From: COE1 sp949066965
GTDB taxonomy: Bacteria; Bacillota; Clostridia; Lachnospirales; Lachnospiraceae
DNA: 64,000 nucleotides
Assembly: GCA_949066965.1 (NCBI GenBank)
Contig: CARTDA010000003.1
Span: forward strand, 62,001-126,000
Direction of reading: 5' to 3'
Shown here: positions 25,438-34,703 of the stretch, piece by piece
Position numbering within the stretch: position 1 is the stretch's first letter
How the letters are laid out: the number at the start of each line of letters is the position of its first letter
Translations under genes and position numbers: made by a program
Notes under the pieces: model-generated
Told to the model about the DNA's origin: nothing
The model's database searches: none
The model's input: the letters and a program-made list of their open reading frames with translations, nothing else

Positions 25438-26658
25438 TTATATATTGGTTCTTACCTGCTTCGGCTGGTAGCCCTTTTCCTCCAGCGCCTGGATAATCTG
25501 GTTCTTATGCTCCGTTCCAAACGTCTCAAGCGTAATCCGCAGTTCCACGGCTGCATTCCTGTTGATGGAGACAAACTGGTTGTGTTCCAGTTTAATGACA
25601 TTGCCGCTCAGGGAAGCAATTACTTCTGACACCTTTGTCAGTTCACCCGGCTTATCCGGAAGCAGCACGGACACCGTAAAAATACGGTCCCTGAAAATAA
25701 GCCCCTGCTGCACTACGGACGACATGGTTATAATATCCATGTTGCCGCCGCTTAATATGGACACAATCCGCTTATTTTTCGCATCGATATGGCGCAGCGC
25801 CGCCACGGTCAGAAGACCTGAATTCTCAACCACCATCTTATGGTTTTCCACAATGTCCAGAAATGCCACAACAAGTTCCTCGTCCGGAACTGTAACAATC
25901 TCATCTATATTTTCCCTGATATAGGGAAAAATATTCTTTCCTGGCGTTTTTACTGCCGTGCCGTCCGCTATCGTATTTACCCTGGGAAGTGTGACCACTT
26001 CTCCCGAATTCAGTGACTCCTGCATACAGTTTGCCCCTGCCGGCTCCACACCAATCACCTTTATCTTGGGATTGAGCAGTTTGGCAAGTGTCGATACGCC
26101 GGTTGCAAGTCCGCCGCCTCCGATTGGAACCAGGATAATGTCGACCAGCGGAAGCTCCTTGAAAATTTCCATGGCGATTGTTCCCTGTCCGGTAGCGACT
26201 GCCAGGTCATCAAACGGGTGGATGAACGTATAGCCCTTCTCGTCTGCCAGCTGGTAGGCATACTCGCATGCCTCGTCATAGACATCACCCTTCAGAATCA
26301 CTTCGGCACCGTATCCCTTTGTACGGTTTACCTTCATAAGAGGTGTCGTCGTCGGCATTACGATGACTGCCTTTACGCCATATTTTTTTGCCGCGTAGGC
26401 GACGCCCTGTGCATGATTTCCTGCCGATGCGGTAATCAGCCCCTTTTCGCGTTCTTCCGGCGAGAGCGTGCTTATCTTATAATATGCGCCACGCAGCTTA
26501 TATGCGCCTGTAAGCTGCATATTCTCCGGCTTCAGGTATACCTTGTTTCCTGTCTGGTTACTCAGGTACTCACTGTATATCAGTTTTGTCTCCGAAGTAA
26601 CTTTTTTCACCATCTCCGACGCTTCCTCAAACTTTTCAAGTGTAAGCATATTTGACAT
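25438..26658 (-). CDS. ilvA: threonine ammonia-lyase with ACT domain
   Basis: PLP enzyme converting threonine to 2-oxobutyrate and ammonia, the entry to isoleucine. 406 residues: a catalytic fold-type II domain with KPENMQLTGAYKLRGAYYKI (PLP lysine in YKLRGAY), SAGNHAQGVA and VPIGGGGLATGV, and a C-terminal ACT domain (RDRIFTVSVLLPDKPGELTK). A single ACT domain suggests the shorter, TdcB-related class; catabolic use cannot be excluded. It precedes the YitT gene and follows ftsY by about 33 bases. Confidence 0.92.
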   Translation of the reverse strand: MSNMLTLEKFEEASEMVKKVTSETKLIYSEYLSNQTGNKVYLKPENMQLTGAYKLRGAYYKISTLSPEEREKGLITASAGNHAQGVAYAAKKYGVKAVIVMPTTTPLMKVNRTKGYGAEVILKGDVYDEACEYAYQLADEKGYTFIHPFDDLAVATGQGTIAMEIFKELPLVDIILVPIGGGGLATGVSTLAKLLNPKIKVIGVEPAGANCMQESLNSGEVVTLPRVNTIADGTAVKTPGKNIFPYIRENIDEIVTVPDEELVVAFLDIVENHKMVVENSGLLTVAALRHIDAKNKRIVSILSGGNMDIITMSSVVQQGLIFRDRIFTVSVLLPDKPGELTKVSEVIASLSGNVIKLEHNQFVSINRNAAVELRITLETFGTEHKNQIIQALEEKGYQPKQVRTNI

Positions 26659-26691
26659 TTTGATTCCTCCTCATATCTCTCCTGCACATGA

Positions 26692-27891
26692 TTACCAGAA
26701 AAACCATTTTTTCTTTTTTGGTTTTTCAGTACCGTTTTCATCTTCCGCACTATCTTCGTCTACATATTCACCCTTATCTTCAGAAACAGTAGCGGCATCC
26801 GTGGCATTTTCCGTTTCTGTCTCTGGGCATCCCGCCCTGTTGTCACCTGTCTCGTCTGGCTGTACCTGCTCGTTTTCCGTGGGATTCCCATCGCAGCCGC
26901 CATCATTTGGCATAGCTTTCCCATCATTGCCCCCATCCGTACTTTCCGGCTGTGTCTCCTCTGTCTTTATGTCAAACAGTGCATTTACAAATTCATCGGC
27001 ATTAAACTTCTGCAAATCCTCTATCGTCTCACCGACACCGATATATTTTACCGGCACATTCAGCTCGGACTGTATCGCCACCGCAATGCCGCCTTTCGCC
27101 GTCCCATCCATCTTCGTGAGAATGACGCCTGTAAGGCTTGCCGCCTCGCCAAACTCACGCGCCTGTGCAAGCGCATTCTGCCCCGTCGTCCCGTCAAGCA
27201 CAATCAGATTTTCCCTGTGTGCATTGGGAAACTCCCTGTCTATGATGCGGTTCATTTTTTTCAGTTCTTCCATCAGGTTCTTCTTGTTGTGGAGCCGCCC
27301 TGCCGTGTCGCATATCAATACGTCCACGTTTCTCGCCTTCGCGGCGTTCACGGCATCAAATATGACAGATGCCGGGTCTGCGCCGTCCGTACCGCCAATC
27401 ATGTCAACGCCAGCGCGGTGTGCCCACTCCGCAAGCTGGTCGCCGGCAGCAGCCCGGAATGTGTCGGCAGCAGCGATAAGGACTTTTTTGCCCTGCCCTT
27501 TCAGGATGCCCGCAAGCTTGCCCACGGAAGTCGTCTTTCCGACACCGTTAACCCCGATAATGAAAATAACTGACTGCTCTTTTTCAAAATCATAGGCTGT
27601 CTCTTCTACATGCATCTGTTCCTTGATGCTCTCGACAAGAAGCTCCTTGCATTCGGAGGGCTGCCGCAAATGCCTCTTTTTGACTTCCTCCCGCATGCGC
27701 TCGATAATGTCATTTGTCGCATTGACACCGATGTCTCCCATAATAAGGATTTCCTCTAATTCCTCATAAAAGTCATCATCAATCTCGGACGCCCCATAAA
27801 AAACGGCGTCAATTCCTGCCACAATGTTATCCCTTGTCTTATTTAATCCTTCTTTTAAACGGCTGAAAAATCCTTTCTTTTCCTCTGCCAT
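26692..27891 (-). CDS. ftsY: signal recognition particle receptor FtsY with a long C-terminal tail
   Basis: GTPase receptor for the SRP at the membrane. N domain (MAEEKKGFFSRLKEGLNKT, residues 1-85) and G domain (GVNGVGKTTSVGK, DTAGRLHNK, TKMDGTAKGG). The normal end is near residue 309 (FVNALFDIK). About 90 more residues follow: a Glu/Asp/Asn/Gly-rich acidic segment and the last ten residues KPKKKKWFFW, a basic-aromatic patch that could contact membrane lipids. In E. coli the acidic region is N-terminal; here it is C-terminal. The gene follows smc by five bases. Confidence 0.95.
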   Translation of the reverse strand: MAEEKKGFFSRLKEGLNKTRDNIVAGIDAVFYGASEIDDDFYEELEEILIMGDIGVNATNDIIERMREEVKKRHLRQPSECKELLVESIKEQMHVEETAYDFEKEQSVIFIIGVNGVGKTTSVGKLAGILKGQGKKVLIAAADTFRAAAGDQLAEWAHRAGVDMIGGTDGADPASVIFDAVNAAKARNVDVLICDTAGRLHNKKNLMEELKKMNRIIDREFPNAHRENLIVLDGTTGQNALAQAREFGEAASLTGVILTKMDGTAKGGIAVAIQSELNVPVKYIGVGETIEDLQKFNADEFVNALFDIKTEETQPESTDGGNDGKAMPNDGGCDGNPTENEQVQPDETGDNRAGCPETETENATDAATVSEDKGEYVDEDSAEDENGTEKPKKKKWFFW

Positions 27892-27896
27892 CCCTG

Positions 27897-30800
27897 TCAG
27901 CCTCCATTCCTGTCCTGATTCTCATTATTTCCTTCCTGGCTCCAGCTGTCAACCTCGCTGTCAACCAGATTGACGCTTACAAGCGTTGACACGCCCTTTT
28001 CCTGCATCGTGATGCCATAAAGCCTGTCTGCCTGCTCCATCGTTCCCCGCCTGTGCGTAATCACAATGAACTGTGTGCCTTTTGTCAGTTTGTTCAGATA
28101 TTTTGCAAACCTGCTTACATTTCCCTCGTCAAGCGCCGCCTCAATCTCGTCCAGCAGGCAAAACGGCGACGGTTTTAAGTTCTGTATGGCAAAAAGCAGT
28201 GCAATCGCCGTAAATGACTTCTCGCCGCCGGACAGCTGCATCATGTTCTGCAGTTTTTTTCCGGGCGGCTGTGCAATGATACGGATTCCTGCCTCAAGAA
28301 TGTCCTCGTCCTCAATCAGCTCAAGCGTGCCCTTGCCGCCGCCAAAAAGCTCCTTAAACACCTTGTCAAACTCCCGCTTGATTTCCTCAAACTTCTCTGC
28401 AAACTGTCTGCGCATGGCGGTGTCAAGTTCTTCTATAATGCCTTCCAGTGTTTTTTCCGCCTCAATCAGGTCATCATGCTGGTTTTTCATAAAGGTATAT
28501 CTGTCCATGAGAACCTTGTAGTCTTCAATGGCATTTACATTGACATCACCGAGCTTGCGGATGTCATCCTTTATCGACGCAATCTGTTTTTTCATCTCGG
28601 AGATATCCGTCAGTGCCTCATTTCTCATGGATGCGGCGTTGTTGAGCGTAATTTCGTACTCATTCCACATGTAATTAATCTGGTTTTCGACTGTTTCCTC
28701 TAGTTTTTCGCGCTGTGCCCCCAGCCTGTACACTTCCTTGTCAAGTGCATTTTTCTTCTCGGAAACTTCTTCCCTTGTCCTGAAAAAGTTCTTCTGTTTC
28801 TGTGAGAGCTCCTCTTTCTCCTGCTGTTTCTCTTTCAGGGAAAGCTCTGCGTCCGACTGTGTAGTATGCGATGCGTCAATCGTCTTTATGATTTCCTCAA
28901 TGCTTTTCTCCCTCGTTTCAATTTCTTTCAGGCAGCCCTCAAGGCTGGTCTGTACCTCTATCAGTTCTTCCCGGCTGCGTGAAAGCTCTCCCTCGATACG
29001 GTTGAGATTCGTCTGTTCAAATTCCTGCTTTTGCAGCATCTTTTCATATGCGACATCCCACTCGCCGACCATGCCTGTCTTGCTTGACTCTTCTGCCCGA
29101 TAATTTTCAAGCTCCATCTGGCATTGTGCGATGCCCTGCTCCAACAGCTTCTCGCTTTCCTCCGACGCTTTCAGGTCATGTAACGTCTGTTCCTTATCGG
29201 CATTGATTTCGGAAACCTTTTCGTCAATCTCGCGCTGCTCGTCCTTCAACGAACCAAAGCCCTGCTCCGCCTCGTTTTTTCTCTCCTCGGCAGTCACGAC
29301 GTTCAGCCTGGCTGTATTTTGTTTGATAAACAGTTCCTGAAGGACCGCCTTGTGGTCTTCGATTGCCTTTCTGAGATTACTCCGCTCCGTTTTGATGTTC
29401 TCGATGTCCTCCGTCGCGGCATCCAGTCTTTTCTTCGCGTCCCTTGACTTTTCCTCAAGCTCCTCAAGCTCCCTGCGCCGTCCAAGGAGATTGGAATTGT
29501 TTTTAAAGGCGCCTCCGCTGATGGCTCCGCCTGGCACCAGCAGCTCTCCCTCCAGCGTTACCATCCTGACGCCATAATCGTACTTTCGTGCAATCCTTAC
29601 TGCATTGTCAATCGTATCAATCACTGCAATTCTTCCAAGCATCGCCTTCGCGACGTTTCTGTACTTTGCGTCTGTCCTTACAAGAGAATCCGCCAGACCG
29701 ATTGCACCCTTTTCGTTCAGCACGTCAGGCGTCTTAAATTCCTGTGGTCTGGTGATACTTGTGAGCGGCAGGAATGTGGCGCGTCCGAAGCGGTTCTTTT
29801 TCAGGAAGCCAATCATCTTCTTTGCCGTGTCCTCGTCCGTCGTGACTATATTCTGTATGTTGCCGCCAAGCGCCGTCTCTATCGCGGTCTCGTACTGCCT
29901 GTCAACCTTTATGATATCCGCCACAACCCCGACAATGCCTTTATTCTGCTCTTTCTGCTCCATGACCTTCTGGATGCTGTTTCCATAGCCTTCATACCGC
30001 TCCGTCAGGTTTGAAATCGTGTCGAGCTTGGACTTGTATCTCTGGTACGCACCCTGTGCCTCCCTGATTTCCTCGTCCTTTTTGCCAAGCCGCTCGCGGA
30101 ACGTCTTTCCCCGCTCCTCCATCTCGGTCAGGTTCGTGTTGACCTCGATAATCCGGTCATTTATCTTCTGGAATTCCTCCTGCAATGCCTTAATCTCGGC
30201 ATCGCGTTCCGCCTCGTCGCTCCGGGCGCGCAGCAGGCGCGAATTCAGCTCTGCCTTTCTGATGCGCAGCTGCTCCATCATGGTGTCAAAGCTGCTCATT
30301 TTTGATTTAATCGTCGCCCTTTCATTGAGCATCGTGATAATCTGGTTCTTATCCGCTTCGATTTTGGCATTCAGTTCCTCGATCCGTGTCTGGACTTCTG
30401 TCAGTGTGCCCTTTGCCTCATTGCGCTCTTTCTCCAGTTCGGCTACCTTCCCGTCAAGCACGGCTTTGCCCTCAAGGATTTTCGCGCGTTCGCTTTCTTT
30501 CTCTGTTATCTGTTCCTGTATTGCCGCAATTCTTTCACGGAAATGCTGTTCATTTCCCTGTGCGCCTTTAATCTGTTCCTTTAAGACATTAATCTCGCCC
30601 TCAAGCTTTCCCCTGGTCACACTCGCATCCGTAAGCGTATTTCTGGCAGTCTCAATCTCCTTTTCCAGTTCTTCGATATGTGTCTGGACCGCGTCGTATT
30701 CTACCTTTATATTCTCGTACTGCTTGACCGTATTCTCAAAATCCTCCTGTGCAATGCTGTACTTTCCTTCCACATCGCTTAACTGTTCCTTTAACTTTTT

Positions 30801-31502
30801 ATTTTCGAGGAGGAACATGTTCACGTCAAGTTCTTTGAGTTCTTCCTTTTTTTTCAGGTACACCTTCGCCTTTTCAGACTGTTTCTCCAATGGCTCCACC
30901 TGTTTTTCAAGCTCGCTTAAAATATCGGTTACGCGGACAAGGTTATTTTTCTCGTCCTCAAGCTTCTTCTGCGCCGTTGCTTTTCTCTTTTTGAATTTCA
31001 CAATTCCTGCCGCTTCATCGAAAAGCTCACGCTTCTCCTCAGGCTTTCCGCTCAGGATTTTTTCAATCTGTCCCTGACCGATAATGGAATACCCTTCCTT
31101 ACCGATACCGGTGTCATAAAAAAGTTCGTTTACATCCTTCAATCGACAGGGCGTACCATTTATGGAATACTCACTTTCGCCTGAACGATATAAACGTCTC
31201 GCCACTGTAACTTCCTCATAGTCAATGGCAAGCTTATGATCCGCGTTGTCAAAGGTAATGCCCACATACGCATATCCCAGCGGTTTCCTAAGCTCTGTGC
31301 CGGAAAAGATGACGTCCTGCATTGACTCACCGCGCAGCTGCTTGATGCGCTGCTCACCGAGCACCCATCTGACAGCATCGGCAACATTACTCTTGCCGGA
31401 ACCGTTTGGACCCACGATACCCGTAATTCCCTGATGGAATTTAAATACAATCTTGTTTGCGAACGATTTGAACCCTTGTACTTCGATACTTTTTAAATAC
31501 AT
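27897..31502 (-). CDS. smc: chromosome partition protein SMC
   Basis: A 1201-residue SMC ATPase that compacts and segregates the chromosome with ScpA and ScpB. N-terminal Walker A GPNGSGKSNVADA, long coiled coils (about 170-500 and 670-1010), a hinge around 510-660, and a C-terminal head with signature QLSGGEKSFTAIALLFA and Walker B CLLDEIEAALDE. Size and order match the family. The last residues (SWSQEGNNENQDRNGG) form a polar tail after the head. It sits between rnc and ftsY as in Bacillus and Clostridia. Confidence 0.97.
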   Translation of the reverse strand: MYLKSIEVQGFKSFANKIVFKFHQGITGIVGPNGSGKSNVADAVRWVLGEQRIKQLRGESMQDVIFSGTELRKPLGYAYVGITFDNADHKLAIDYEEVTVARRLYRSGESEYSINGTPCRLKDVNELFYDTGIGKEGYSIIGQGQIEKILSGKPEEKRELFDEAAGIVKFKKRKATAQKKLEDEKNNLVRVTDILSELEKQVEPLEKQSEKAKVYLKKKEELKELDVNMFLLENKKLKEQLSDVEGKYSIAQEDFENTVKQYENIKVEYDAVQTHIEELEKEIETARNTLTDASVTRGKLEGEINVLKEQIKGAQGNEQHFRERIAAIQEQITEKESERAKILEGKAVLDGKVAELEKERNEAKGTLTEVQTRIEELNAKIEADKNQIITMLNERATIKSKMSSFDTMMEQLRIRKAELNSRLLRARSDEAERDAEIKALQEEFQKINDRIIEVNTNLTEMEERGKTFRERLGKKDEEIREAQGAYQRYKSKLDTISNLTERYEGYGNSIQKVMEQKEQNKGIVGVVADIIKVDRQYETAIETALGGNIQNIVTTDEDTAKKMIGFLKKNRFGRATFLPLTSITRPQEFKTPDVLNEKGAIGLADSLVRTDAKYRNVAKAMLGRIAVIDTIDNAVRIARKYDYGVRMVTLEGELLVPGGAISGGAFKNNSNLLGRRRELEELEEKSRDAKKRLDAATEDIENIKTERSNLRKAIEDHKAVLQELFIKQNTARLNVVTAEERKNEAEQGFGSLKDEQREIDEKVSEINADKEQTLHDLKASEESEKLLEQGIAQCQMELENYRAEESSKTGMVGEWDVAYEKMLQKQEFEQTNLNRIEGELSRSREELIEVQTSLEGCLKEIETREKSIEEIIKTIDASHTTQSDAELSLKEKQQEKEELSQKQKNFFRTREEVSEKKNALDKEVYRLGAQREKLEETVENQINYMWNEYEITLNNAASMRNEALTDISEMKKQIASIKDDIRKLGDVNVNAIEDYKVLMDRYTFMKNQHDDLIEAEKTLEGIIEELDTAMRRQFAEKFEEIKREFDKVFKELFGGGKGTLELIEDEDILEAGIRIIAQPPGKKLQNMMQLSGGEKSFTAIALLFAIQNLKPSPFCLLDEIEAALDEGNVSRFAKYLNKLTKGTQFIVITHRRGTMEQADRLYGITMQEKGVSTLVSVNLVDSEVDSWSQEGNNENQDRNGG

Positions 31503-31530
31503 TATTTACCCCACTTATGCTGCTCTGTCC

Positions 31531-32232
31531 TTATCTCTTTTTGCCCTTAATCCTGACGAGCGCCTCGTATGCTGCCTGCTGTTCTGCCGCTTTCTTCGTC
31601 CTCCCCACACCTGTACCAATCAGCTTCTCATCAAGATATGCCTCAACACGGAATTCCTTGTCATGGTCTGGTCCTGTCTCGCCGACCAGCTCGTACCTTA
31701 ACTGTGCGGTATTATTCTTCTGGATTTCCTCCTGTAACAGTGTCTTGCTGTCCATGAACAGTATTTTGTCCTCCAAATCGGACAGCACAAAACGGTATAT
31801 GTATTTTTTCGCATTTTCTATACCGCCATCCAGAAAAATGGCGCCTATCACTGCCTCCATGACATCGGAAATAATGGAGTCCCTTTTCCGCCCTCCTGTC
31901 GCTTCCTCGCCCTTGCCAAGCAGAATGTACGAGCCAAGCCGGATATCCCTTGCGCAGTATGCCAGCGCCGGCTCGCACACCATCGATGCGCGCAGCCTTG
32001 TCAGCTGTCCCTCCGGCATGTCCTTATTCTCATTAAACAAAAATTCACTCGTCACCAGCTCCAGCACGGCATCGCCCAAAAATTCCAGCCGCTCATAGTT
32101 CCCAAGCTTATTAATCTTTTGTTCATTGGCAAATGAGCTGTGCGTCAATGCCTGTTTCAGCAGTGTCTCATCCCTGAACTGATATCCGATTTTTTCCTGC
32201 AGCTCTTTCAGAGCCTCTTTCCTATTCCTCAT
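31531..32232 (-). CDS. rnc: ribonuclease III
   Basis: A 233-residue double-strand-specific endoribonuclease for rRNA and mRNA processing. The catalytic signature NYERLEFLGDAVLELVTSEF and the later EAVIGAIFLDGG carry the metal-binding Glu and Asp residues, and a double-stranded RNA-binding domain closes the protein (LQEEIQKNNTAQLRYELV, then GRTKKAAEQQAAYEAL). It lies between acpP and smc. Confidence 0.97.
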   Translation of the reverse strand: MRNRKEALKELQEKIGYQFRDETLLKQALTHSSFANEQKINKLGNYERLEFLGDAVLELVTSEFLFNENKDMPEGQLTRLRASMVCEPALAYCARDIRLGSYILLGKGEEATGGRKRDSIISDVMEAVIGAIFLDGGIENAKKYIYRFVLSDLEDKILFMDSKTLLQEEIQKNNTAQLRYELVGETGPDHDKEFRVEAYLDEKLIGTGVGRTKKAAEQQAAYEALVRIKGKKR

Positions 32233-32253
32233 ATGATTGCTCCTGTTGCACCA

Positions 32254-32278
32254 ACAAAAAGCCCTTTTTACAGGGCTT
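32254..32278 (-). terminator. weak terminator after acpP
   Basis: AAGCCC (32259-32264) pairs with GGGCTT (32273-32278), with A/T-rich flanks giving a T run on the minus strand. The short stem suggests partial read-through into rnc-smc-ftsY. Confidence 0.55.
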
Positions 32279-32295
32279 CTTTTATTTTTGTTTTC

Positions 32296-32526
32296 TTAAA
32301 TATTCGCCTTTTCAATCCAGTCAACAGCATCCTTTACTGTCTTGAGCCTGTCCAGCCCCTCTGTCGGTATGTGGATGCCAAGCTCATCCTCCACACCCAT
32401 AAATATCTGGTACAAATCCAATGAATCGGCTCCCAGGTCTGTAAGAAAAGTCATGTCCATTTCAATCTCATCGGGATCCATTCCCAAAACGGCAGCCGTA
32501 ACCTTCTTCAACGCTTCAAATTCCAT
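32296..32526 (-). CDS. acpP: acyl carrier protein
   Basis: A 76-residue carrier of fatty acyl chains. The phosphopantetheine site is the serine of LGADSLDLYQIF (about residue 38). It shows the usual four-helix layout with an acidic helix II (DLYQIFMGVEDELGIHIPTE). The motif DSLDLYQ differs from the common DSLDTVE or DSLDVVE, so a role outside bulk fatty acid synthesis is possible, but its place between plsX and rnc is the housekeeping position. A Shine-Dalgarno-like GGAAAGGG is upstream. Confidence 0.92.
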   Translation of the reverse strand: MEFEALKKVTAAVLGMDPDEIEMDMTFLTDLGADSLDLYQIFMGVEDELGIHIPTEGLDRLKTVKDAVDWIEKANI

Positions 32527-32542
32527 TTAATCAGACCCTTTC

Positions 32543-33556
32543 CTACTCATCCCGCAAAATGACTTTTTCCCTTATCTTCTCATTAATCTTCTGCTCCTTG
32601 AATGTCACGCACTGAAGAATTGAATTTTTAATCTCAATTGCCTTGGAGCTTCCGTGGGTCTTTACAACAAGCCCGTTTAAGCCCAGCAGCGGCGCTCCGC
32701 CGTGTTCCTCAAGGCTGAAGCCCTTCAGGGTCTCTTTCAAAGCTGGTTTTACCAGAAGTGCACCTATTTTGCTTCTGAGCGAGCGCATCATTCCTGTCTT
32801 TACTTTTTTAATCAGTGTGGCACCCACGCCTTCATATAATTTCAGGATAATGTTCCCTGCAAATGCTTCACATACAATTACATCCGCATATCCTGCAGGA
32901 ATATCCCTTGCCTCAATGCTTCCTATGAAATTTATCTCAGGACAATTCTTCAAAAGCGGGAAAGTCTCTTTTACAAGCGCATTTCCTTTTTCCTCTTCCG
33001 CACCAATATTCACAATTGCCACTTTGGGATTCGGAACACCCATGACGCTTTCCATGTATACAGAACCCATCTTGGCAAACTGCACCAGATGGGATGGTCT
33101 GGCATCCACATTCGCCCCGCAGTCAATCAGAAGTGAACAGCCTGTCTCTGTCGGAATGAGCGGTGCAAGGGGCGGGCGCTCGATGCCTTTAATTCTGCCG
33201 ACAATCAGCTGTCCGCCGACAAGTACTGCGCCTGAACTTCCTGCCGATACAAACGCATCACAGACACCGTCCTTTACCAGATTAAGTGCAACCACAATCG
33301 AGGAATCTTTCTTCTTTCTGATTGCCATTACAGGCGGCTCCGCAGTCTCTATAATTTCTTCTGCATTTACGATTTCAATTTGTTCCTTGTTGTATGTATA
33401 CTGCACAAGCTCCTTTTTGATGGCATCCTGCCTGCCTGTCAGATACACTTTAATTCTGCTGTTTTCAGTCACAGCCGCTATTGCACCCTTTACAATTTCT
33501 GCCGGGGCGTTGTCCCCGCCCATGGCATCCACCGCTACTCTGGTCATTTCTCCCAT
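32543..33556 (-). CDS. plsX: phosphate acyltransferase PlsX
   Basis: A 337-residue enzyme converting acyl-ACP and phosphate to acyl-phosphate for phospholipid synthesis. It opens with MTRVAVDAMGGDNAPAEIV, characteristic of PlsX, and contains DCGANVDARPSHLVQFA and VCEAFAGNIILKLYEGVG. I start at ATG 33556 (MGEMTRV), eight bases after GGAGG; an upstream in-frame start would include the SD. It follows rpmF, with a terminator-like hairpin and an element copy between them, and precedes acpP by 16 bases. Confidence 0.95.
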   Translation of the reverse strand: MGEMTRVAVDAMGGDNAPAEIVKGAIAAVTENSRIKVYLTGRQDAIKKELVQYTYNKEQIEIVNAEEIIETAEPPVMAIRKKKDSSIVVALNLVKDGVCDAFVSAGSSGAVLVGGQLIVGRIKGIERPPLAPLIPTETGCSLLIDCGANVDARPSHLVQFAKMGSVYMESVMGVPNPKVAIVNIGAEEEKGNALVKETFPLLKNCPEINFIGSIEARDIPAGYADVIVCEAFAGNIILKLYEGVGATLIKKVKTGMMRSLRSKIGALLVKPALKETLKGFSLEEHGGAPLLGLNGLVVKTHGSSKAIEIKNSILQCVTFKEQKINEKIREKVILRDE

Positions 33557-33649
33557 GCTCAAATCCTCCATTCGCAATTAGTCAGGAGCTGTTCCCAAAT
33601 AATTACATTAATACTTATATAAATATACTAGACCTACCGTCAAAAATCA

Positions 33650-33706
33650 AGGGAAAAAAACAAGGTGTAAAATCTTAATCATTCCATAAGACTTCACACC
33701 TTGTTT
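33650..33706 (-). terminator. terminator between rpmF and plsX
   Basis: AACAAGGTGT (from 33659) pairs with ACACCTTGTT (to about 33706), with a second pairing AAATCTTA/TAAGACTT in between; the minus strand then runs into eight T. It may reduce read-through from rpmF into plsX. Confidence 0.7.
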
Positions 33707-33716
33707 CCTGAAACCG

Positions 33717-33753
33717 AACAGAGAAGATTATCCTCCCCCTGCCCATGCGCATA
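33717..33753. repeat. intergenic structured element, copy 4 (decayed)
   Basis: Contains hairpin A (CAGAGAAGAT pairing with ATCCTCCCCCTG, 33719-33741) and the closing ATGCGCATAA of module B, but P2 and P3 between them are missing. It lies just after the rpmF stop. Confidence 0.5.
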
Positions 33754-33766
33754 AAAAAATATCACA

Positions 33767-33946
33767 TTAATCAACTGCAATAATTTCCTTTTTGTTGTAA
33801 GAGCCACAAGACTTGCATACTCTATGGGGCATCATCAGCGCGCCGCACTTACTGCACTTTACCAATGTAGGAGCGCTCATCTTCCAGTTTGCTCTTCTCT
33901 TATCTCTTCTTGATTTAGAAGATTTATTTTTTGGACATATAGACAT
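33767..33946 (-). CDS. rpmF: 50S ribosomal protein L32
   Basis: A 59-residue ribosomal protein of standard size. N-terminus MSICPKNKSSKSRRDKRRAN and the zinc ribbon CSKCGALMMPHRVCKSCG (C-x2-C and C-x2-C) identify it. The start at 33946 is preceded by GGAGG. It is one base-pair codon apart from the DUF177 gene, a standard Firmicutes pair, and heads toward plsX. Confidence 0.96.
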   Translation of the reverse strand: MSICPKNKSSKSRRDKRRANWKMSAPTLVKCSKCGALMMPHRVCKSCGSYNKKEIIAVD

Positions 33947-33948
33947 TG

Positions 33949-34476
33949 TTACACCTCCTTATTCGCATGAAATAAATCTTTTATTGCTGCCATTCTGGGA
34001 TCTGGAACAAAATCATCGCATCCACAGTCTCCATCATTCAGATTTTTACCGCAAACTTTACAAATTCCTTTGCAGTCATCCTTACATAAAATCTTCATCG
34101 GCCAATCCAATAATAATTCATTATTGACTAGTTCATCTACGTTTAAGTGATATCCTTCCATAAATTCCAGTGAATCCCCTTCATCTGTACCCTCACCTGT
34201 ATAATCCGGTGAGACAACCTCATTATCAAAGGATAAATCAAATGTATAATCGACATCCTGCAGGCACCTGTCACATGCAAGTGCAAATGTAATATGCACA
34301 GTTCCCTGCACCAGCACCCTCGAACGCCCGATATTAGAAAGCTTCAGCACAACCGGGCTCTTTTCCTTTATCGAGAAAGTTCCATACTGATTCGTAAAGG
34401 TATCCGCATCATACGATGCAGCCAGCTCCTGTACTTGTCCTTCATTTGTAAATACATCTGTCAAATTCACTAACAT
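33949..34476 (-). CDS. DUF177 (YceD) protein
   Basis: A 175-residue protein of the YceD/DUF177 family that nearly always precedes rpmF and has been linked to 23S rRNA or ribosome assembly. The N-terminal half is beta-rich (SPVVLKLSNIGRSRVLVQGT, VHITFALACDRCLQDVDYTF), and the C-terminal part holds a cysteine cluster (CKDDCKGICKVCGKNLNDGD) that looks able to bind zinc. Its stop lies two bases before the rpmF start. Confidence 0.9.
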   Translation of the reverse strand: MLVNLTDVFTNEGQVQELAASYDADTFTNQYGTFSIKEKSPVVLKLSNIGRSRVLVQGTVHITFALACDRCLQDVDYTFDLSFDNEVVSPDYTGEGTDEGDSLEFMEGYHLNVDELVNNELLLDWPMKILCKDDCKGICKVCGKNLNDGDCGCDDFVPDPRMAAIKDLFHANKEV

Positions 34477-34703
34477 AGTAGACTCCTATTCACACATTCA
34501 CTTATTATACAGAACCACCGAAAATTTGTCAACAGTATTTATCAGTTTTTCTATGTTTTTTTGTCCTTTCATGATATTATGGAGATAAGTCGTTTCAACA
34601 ACTATTTATTCCAGAGAAAGGATACTGTGAAAAATAAATTTTTCACAGGGCAATTTGTGCTTACGCCCAAATTCGCAGACTTTGGCAAGAATGGAGGATT
34701 ACC

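Noticed and set aside
26543..27595. A 350-residue serine/proline-rich frame across the ilvA-ftsY junction
   Set aside because: It is antisense to two well-supported genes and has no family resemblance.
30019..31077. Long serine-rich frame opposite smc
   Set aside because: It is the antisense of the coiled-coil coding region of smc, where Glu/Lys codons read as Ser/Leu/Phe; no independent evidence for a gene.
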